In this document: piece by piece, positions 34,493 to 37,597 of the stretch | How positions within the stretch are numbered: the first letter of the stretch is position 1 | Layout: each line of letters starts with the position of its first letter | Source: Crocinitomicaceae bacterium | GTDB taxonomy: Bacteria; Bacteroidota; Bacteroidia; Flavobacteriales_D; Crocinitomicaceae | Direction: 5' to 3' | Assembly: GCA_029251865.1 (NCBI GenBank) | Contig: JAQXCN010000022.1 | Coordinates: forward strand, 1-37,597 | DNA: 37,597 nucleotides | Notes under the pieces: generated by a model | The model's input: only the letters and a program-made list of their open reading frames with translations | What the model was told of the DNA's origin: nothing | Databases searched by the model: none | Made by a program: the position numbers and the translations under genes

Positions 34493-34507
34493 ACGAAAAT
34501 AATTAGA

Positions 34508-35527
34508 ATGATCGATTTACGGAGTGATACGGTTACTAAACCAAGTGAGAACATGCTTCATGCAATGTCCAATGCTCAAGTCGGCGATGACGTATTTGGC
34601 GAGGACCCAACAGTTAATGAATTACAGGAATATGCGGCAGAATTGTTTGGTAAAGAGGCTGCAATCTTTTGCGCTTCAGGAACACAAACCAATCAAATCG
34701 CAATCAATTTACATGTGCAACCTGGTGCAGAAGTAATTTGTCATTATGAAAGTCATGTATTCAAATATGAAGGCGGTGGAATTGCAAAGAACTCCGGGGC
34801 ATCAACGAGAACTGTCGGAGGAAATAGAGGTCGCATCGACGTTAGTGAAATCGAACCTTGGATCAACCCAGCGAATGATGTGCACTACCCGCTTACCCAA
34901 CTTGTATCTATTGAGGACACTTCAAATCGAGGCGGTGGTGCCATCTATGACTTTGAACAAATTAAGCGGATTAAGAAATTCTGTTTAGAGAAAAAGCTTC
35001 CCTTGCATTTAGATGGAGCTCGCGTTTTTAATGCACTTGTTGAGAATAACGTTGAGATCAAAGAATATGGAAGTCAATTTGATTCTATTTCTATTTGCCT
35101 ATCTAAAGGTCTCGGTGCTCCCGTTGGAAGTTTATTGCTTGGAGATTCAGCATTCATAAATCGTGCAAGAAGAGTTAGAAAAGTCTTCGGCGGAGGAATG
35201 CGCCAAGCTGGTTTTATAGCAGCAGGCGGGCTATATGCCTTAAAAAACAATATTGAACGCTTAAAGGATGACCATCGACGGGCTAAAGCAATTGAAAAAA
35301 AGCTCCTTAAAATGCCGTGGGTTGATGACGTCCTTTCTGTTGAGACGAATATTGTAGTTTGCATTTTAAAAGACGCCAGTCGTGTTACCGAATTTGTAAC
35401 AAAATTTCATTCAAAAGGAATTCAAATTATGCCGTTTGGCAAAGGAATGTTGAGAATGGTTACCCACCTAGACATTTCTGAGAAAGACATAATAGAGGTT
35501 GGCACATTTATTGAAACCCTAGAGTAA
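34508..35527 (+). CDS. ltaE: low-specificity L-threonine aldolase
   Basis: This 339-residue PLP enzyme cleaves L-threonine or allo-threonine to glycine and acetaldehyde. It starts MIDLRSDTVTKPSENMLHAM, typical of the family. Other marks are GDDVFGEDPTVNELQ near 26-40, the PLP-stacking His near HYESHVF, EDTSNRGGGAIYD, HLDGARVFNA at about 167-176, and the Schiff-base Lys200 in ICLSKGLGAPVGS. Length and order are normal. It has no obvious operon partner and is divergent from the permease. Confidence 0.94.
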   Translation: MIDLRSDTVTKPSENMLHAMSNAQVGDDVFGEDPTVNELQEYAAELFGKEAAIFCASGTQTNQIAINLHVQPGAEVICHYESHVFKYEGGGIAKNSGASTRTVGGNRGRIDVSEIEPWINPANDVHYPLTQLVSIEDTSNRGGGAIYDFEQIKRIKKFCLEKKLPLHLDGARVFNALVENNVEIKEYGSQFDSISICLSKGLGAPVGSLLLGDSAFINRARRVRKVFGGGMRQAGFIAAGGLYALKNNIERLKDDHRRAKAIEKKLLKMPWVDDVLSVETNIVVCILKDASRVTEFVTKFHSKGIQIMPFGKGMLRMVTHLDISEKDIIEVGTFIETLE

Positions 35528-35584
35528 ATTGTAATGCTTATCTTTAATTTGAAATTAAGCTACACATGTCTTTAATGCATTTAC

Positions 35585-37597
35585 GTGAAGCCATATAAAT
35601 TTATTATTTCATTCTCCCTTCTCATTTCAAGCCTGAATGGTCTTGCCCAAGAATGTACTGTCATTGAAAAAAAGACCCTCAAACAATTACAGAAAGCAAA
35701 AATAGAACGTGATTTAGAGAAAAGATTAACGCTCTTGAACAAGGCCTTGTCAAAAAATAAAAATTCGGCTGCGATTGATTTTGAAATTGCAGAGACCTAC
35801 TTAAACAAAGGAAACAATAGTTTGAGAACCCAAAATAGCCCGACAGAAGGAGAACAACTTCTGAAGAAAGCCGCTTACTATTACCAAACCTCAATACAAA
35901 AATGTGACCGCTATCACCCTAAAAGTTATTACAACCTAGGTAATATCTTCTTTTCAATGGGTAAAGAGAAAGAAGCGCTTTTCTGTTACAAGTCCTTTGT
36001 CAATTTCGAAGTAAAATATCCTGAACGCCTCAAAGGAGATTACGACAATCAGAAGGATAATGCACTAAGACTTATTGACGGTTTGGAATTTGAAGATAAG
36101 ATGAGAGCGAACCCCGTTCCATTCAAGCCAGGAATTGTGAATAAAGTCAGTACAACTCTTGATGAGTACTTTCCTATGATTTCACCTGATAACGACTTGC
36201 TCTTTTACTCTAGAAAGGTAGACCGAACCAGACTTGGAGATATTGCGAGTAATGTAGTAGAAGAGTTCACCATTTCAGCAAAACAAGGCGAAAACAATAA
36301 CTTTAGCTCTGGACAGCCACTTGAGGCACCTTTCAATGATGGTACATTTCAAAATTATGGTTCAGCCACGCTATCAGTTGACAACAGAGAAATGATTATA
36401 TGTGCCTGTAAAAAAGAACGCGTGTACAGACAAAACTATTTGAATTGTGACCTTTATGTAAGTAAATTCAAACGTACAGGCGCAGGCGGTAATGATTTCC
36501 AATGGTCTCCACTTAAAAATTTAGGTCCAAACATAAATACAAAAGATGGCTGGGAGGCCCAGCCTTCACTATCCTCAGATGGTAAAACACTATTCTTCAC
36601 ATCGATCAGAAAAGGTTCTAGAGATAACGATATTTATATTTCTCAAAAACAAAAAGATGGTTCTTGGGGCATGGCAAAACCATTTGAGGAGATAAATACA
36701 GCAGGCAAGGACAAAAGTCCTTTCTTTCACCAAGATGGTGAGACACTATACTTCGTCTCCTCAACGAGTGATTCCCGCAGAGGAATGGGTGGTTTAGATA
36801 TTTTTTACATTCGAAGAGAAGGAGATTCGTGGAGCAAACCGCAAAATATTGGATACCCCATTAATTCCGCTGAGGACGAACTTGGGATATTTGTATCTAC
36901 CAGTGGCAGAATTGCTTACTTCTCCTCTTTTAAAGACGGCAATTGGAACATATACGCCTTTAACCTCTACAAAGAAGCTAGACCCGAGGAAGTCGTAATT
37001 ATTAAAGGGAATCTTTCCTCTAGTGAAGGGGAAATGGTAAAAGATGCCAAAATCACCATACACTATGACGATACAGACGAAATACAAGAAGTGAATGTCA
37101 ATAAAGACGATGGGACTTATGCTGCTGTAGTGAAAGTAAAAGACTCTAAACATATTTCAATTGTCGCAGAAAAAGAAAATGCCACTTTCGCCATTACGAA
37201 AATGGACCTCTCCCCGCTTCAAACAGAAAACGATCTAATTGATAAGCCTAATATTCATGTTGATACAAACAACAATATTTTTGAAAATCAAAAGAATGAG
37301 GATGACACATTAATTAGCAATGATAGGGCGGATAGCACTGATAACAACAACGTGATATCGAAGGATAGCATTCCTGAAAACAAAATTGAGGAACAAAAAA
37401 TTCCATTTTCATCACAAACAGAGAAGGAACTTGAAGCCGCAATTTCCAAGAACGATTCCAAAACGATAAAGATCGAAACAATTATTATTGATTCTGTCGA
37501 AAGCGGCAATACCTTCGAATTAAATAATCTTTTATTTGACACCGATTCCTATGAGCTCCTTAACGATGCGCGAGAAATACTTGACCTATTCGCTATC
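35585..37597 (+). CDS. PorE-like TPR/propeller/OmpA-family protein (3' end missing)
   Basis: The frame is open from a GTG at 35585 to the window end, 671 codons; an in-frame TAA at 35573 makes the GTG the only reasonable start. A signal peptide ends SSLNGLAQ. Then come TPR-like helices (about 25-135, with SYYNLGNIFFSMGKEKEALFC), a PD40/WD40-like propeller (about 165-450; repeats such as MISPDNDLLFYSRK, SLSSDGKTLFFTS, DIFYIRREGDSW), a carboxypeptidase-regulatory-like fold (about 460-535), an Asn/Asp/Lys/Ser-rich linker, and the start of an OmpA domain (NNLLFDTDSYELLNDAREIL). This order is that of PorE, the T9SS peptidoglycan-anchoring protein. It could be another member of the same architecture. 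Confidence 0.85.
   Translation, partial: MKPYKFIISFSLLISSLNGLAQECTVIEKKTLKQLQKAKIERDLEKRLTLLNKALSKNKNSAAIDFEIAETYLNKGNNSLRTQNSPTEGEQLLKKAAYYYQTSIQKCDRYHPKSYYNLGNIFFSMGKEKEALFCYKSFVNFEVKYPERLKGDYDNQKDNALRLIDGLEFEDKMRANPVPFKPGIVNKVSTTLDEYFPMISPDNDLLFYSRKVDRTRLGDIASNVVEEFTISAKQGENNNFSSGQPLEAPFNDGTFQNYGSATLSVDNREMIICACKKERVYRQNYLNCDLYVSKFKRTGAGGNDFQWSPLKNLGPNINTKDGWEAQPSLSSDGKTLFFTSIRKGSRDNDIYISQKQKDGSWGMAKPFEEINTAGKDKSPFFHQDGETLYFVSSTSDSRRGMGGLDIFYIRREGDSWSKPQNIGYPINSAEDELGIFVSTSGRIAYFSSFKDGNWNIYAFNLYKEARPEEVVIIKGNLSSSEGEMVKDAKITIHYDDTDEIQEVNVNKDDGTYAAVVKVKDSKHISIVAEKENATFAITKMDLSPLQTENDLIDKPNIHVDTNNNIFENQKNEDDTLISNDRADSTDNNNVISKDSIPENKIEEQKIPFSSQTEKELEAAISKNDSKTIKIETIIIDSVESGNTFELNNLLFDTDSYELLNDAREILDLFAI

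Noticed and set aside
36794-37153. A 119-codon antisense frame, with aromatic-rich translation, within the PorE-like gene
   Set aside because: It mirrors the propeller and regulatory domain coding sequence and has no independent support.
1-37597. Search for tRNA/rRNA genes, insertion sequences, CRISPR arrays, riboswitches and strong intrinsic terminators
   Set aside because: No cloverleaf-like segment, transposase, repeat-spacer pattern or stem-loop with T-run stood out by eye; intergenic gaps are nearly all under 250 bases and AT-rich. Weak terminators could be missed without a folding program.

Overview
The window is a 37.6 kb piece of an AT-rich chromosome from a Bacteroidota bacterium, most likely a marine-type member of the Flavobacteriales. 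The evidence is the set of lineage-restricted genes: PorP/SprF-family proteins, PorT, a PorE-like TPR/propeller/OmpA protein, and secreted proteins with type IX secretion (T9SS) C-terminal sorting tails. The fused alpha/beta 2-oxo-acid dehydrogenase E1 and the archaeal-type ProRS are common in this phylum. Many genes also carry the Bacteroidota -7 promoter motif TAnnTTTG. I see no rRNA, tRNA, insertion sequence, prophage or CRISPR. Gene density is high, and neighbours often abut or overlap.

Layout. 1-1245: tail of one PorP/SprF-type protein, then a complete one. 1242-4063 (minus): a two-gene unit of an exported esterase closely resembling PET hydrolase/cutinase, with a T9SS tail, followed by an M14 zinc carboxypeptidase. 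4249-10211 (plus): housekeeping genes trmD, aspartate aminotransferase, heptose-7-phosphate kinase, ubiE/menG, porT and a COG2509-type FAD oxidoreductase. 10458-12751: two tandem paralogous secreted proteins. 12871-15160: mnmA, a small uncertain ORF and a lipoprotein. 15138-17675 (minus): a TonB-dependent receptor with heme-receptor motifs, divergent from a small carboxylesterase. 18345-21460: dicarboxylate/amino-acid symporter and acyl-CoA carboxylase carboxyltransferase. 21461-28862 (minus): outer-membrane barrel protein, tRNA methyltransferase, proS, an LtaS-like membrane phosphatase/transferase, the E1 alpha-beta fusion and a lipoprotein. 28936-30338: a lipoprotein, a small unknown protein and a CYTH protein. 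30457-33699 (plus): CapD/PglF-type nucleotide-sugar dehydratase, hotdog thioesterase and a MORN-repeat protein. 33696-35527: a TauE/SafE permease divergent from threonine aldolase. 35585-end: a PorE-like protein cut by the window edge.

How the genes relate. Most of the window is core metabolism, tRNA modification and envelope biogenesis. The recurring theme is cell-surface export: PorT (barrel assembly), PorP/SprF and PorE-like proteins (T9SS-associated), and at least one clear T9SS cargo, the PET-hydrolase-like esterase. The two strongest leads are that esterase and a set of genes whose -7 promoter box lies only 3-6 bases before the start codon, which predicts leaderless transcripts. I found no convincing wholly new multi-gene system. 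Start codons here were chosen from signal peptides, promoter positions and gene junctions, and often differ from the longest open frame.
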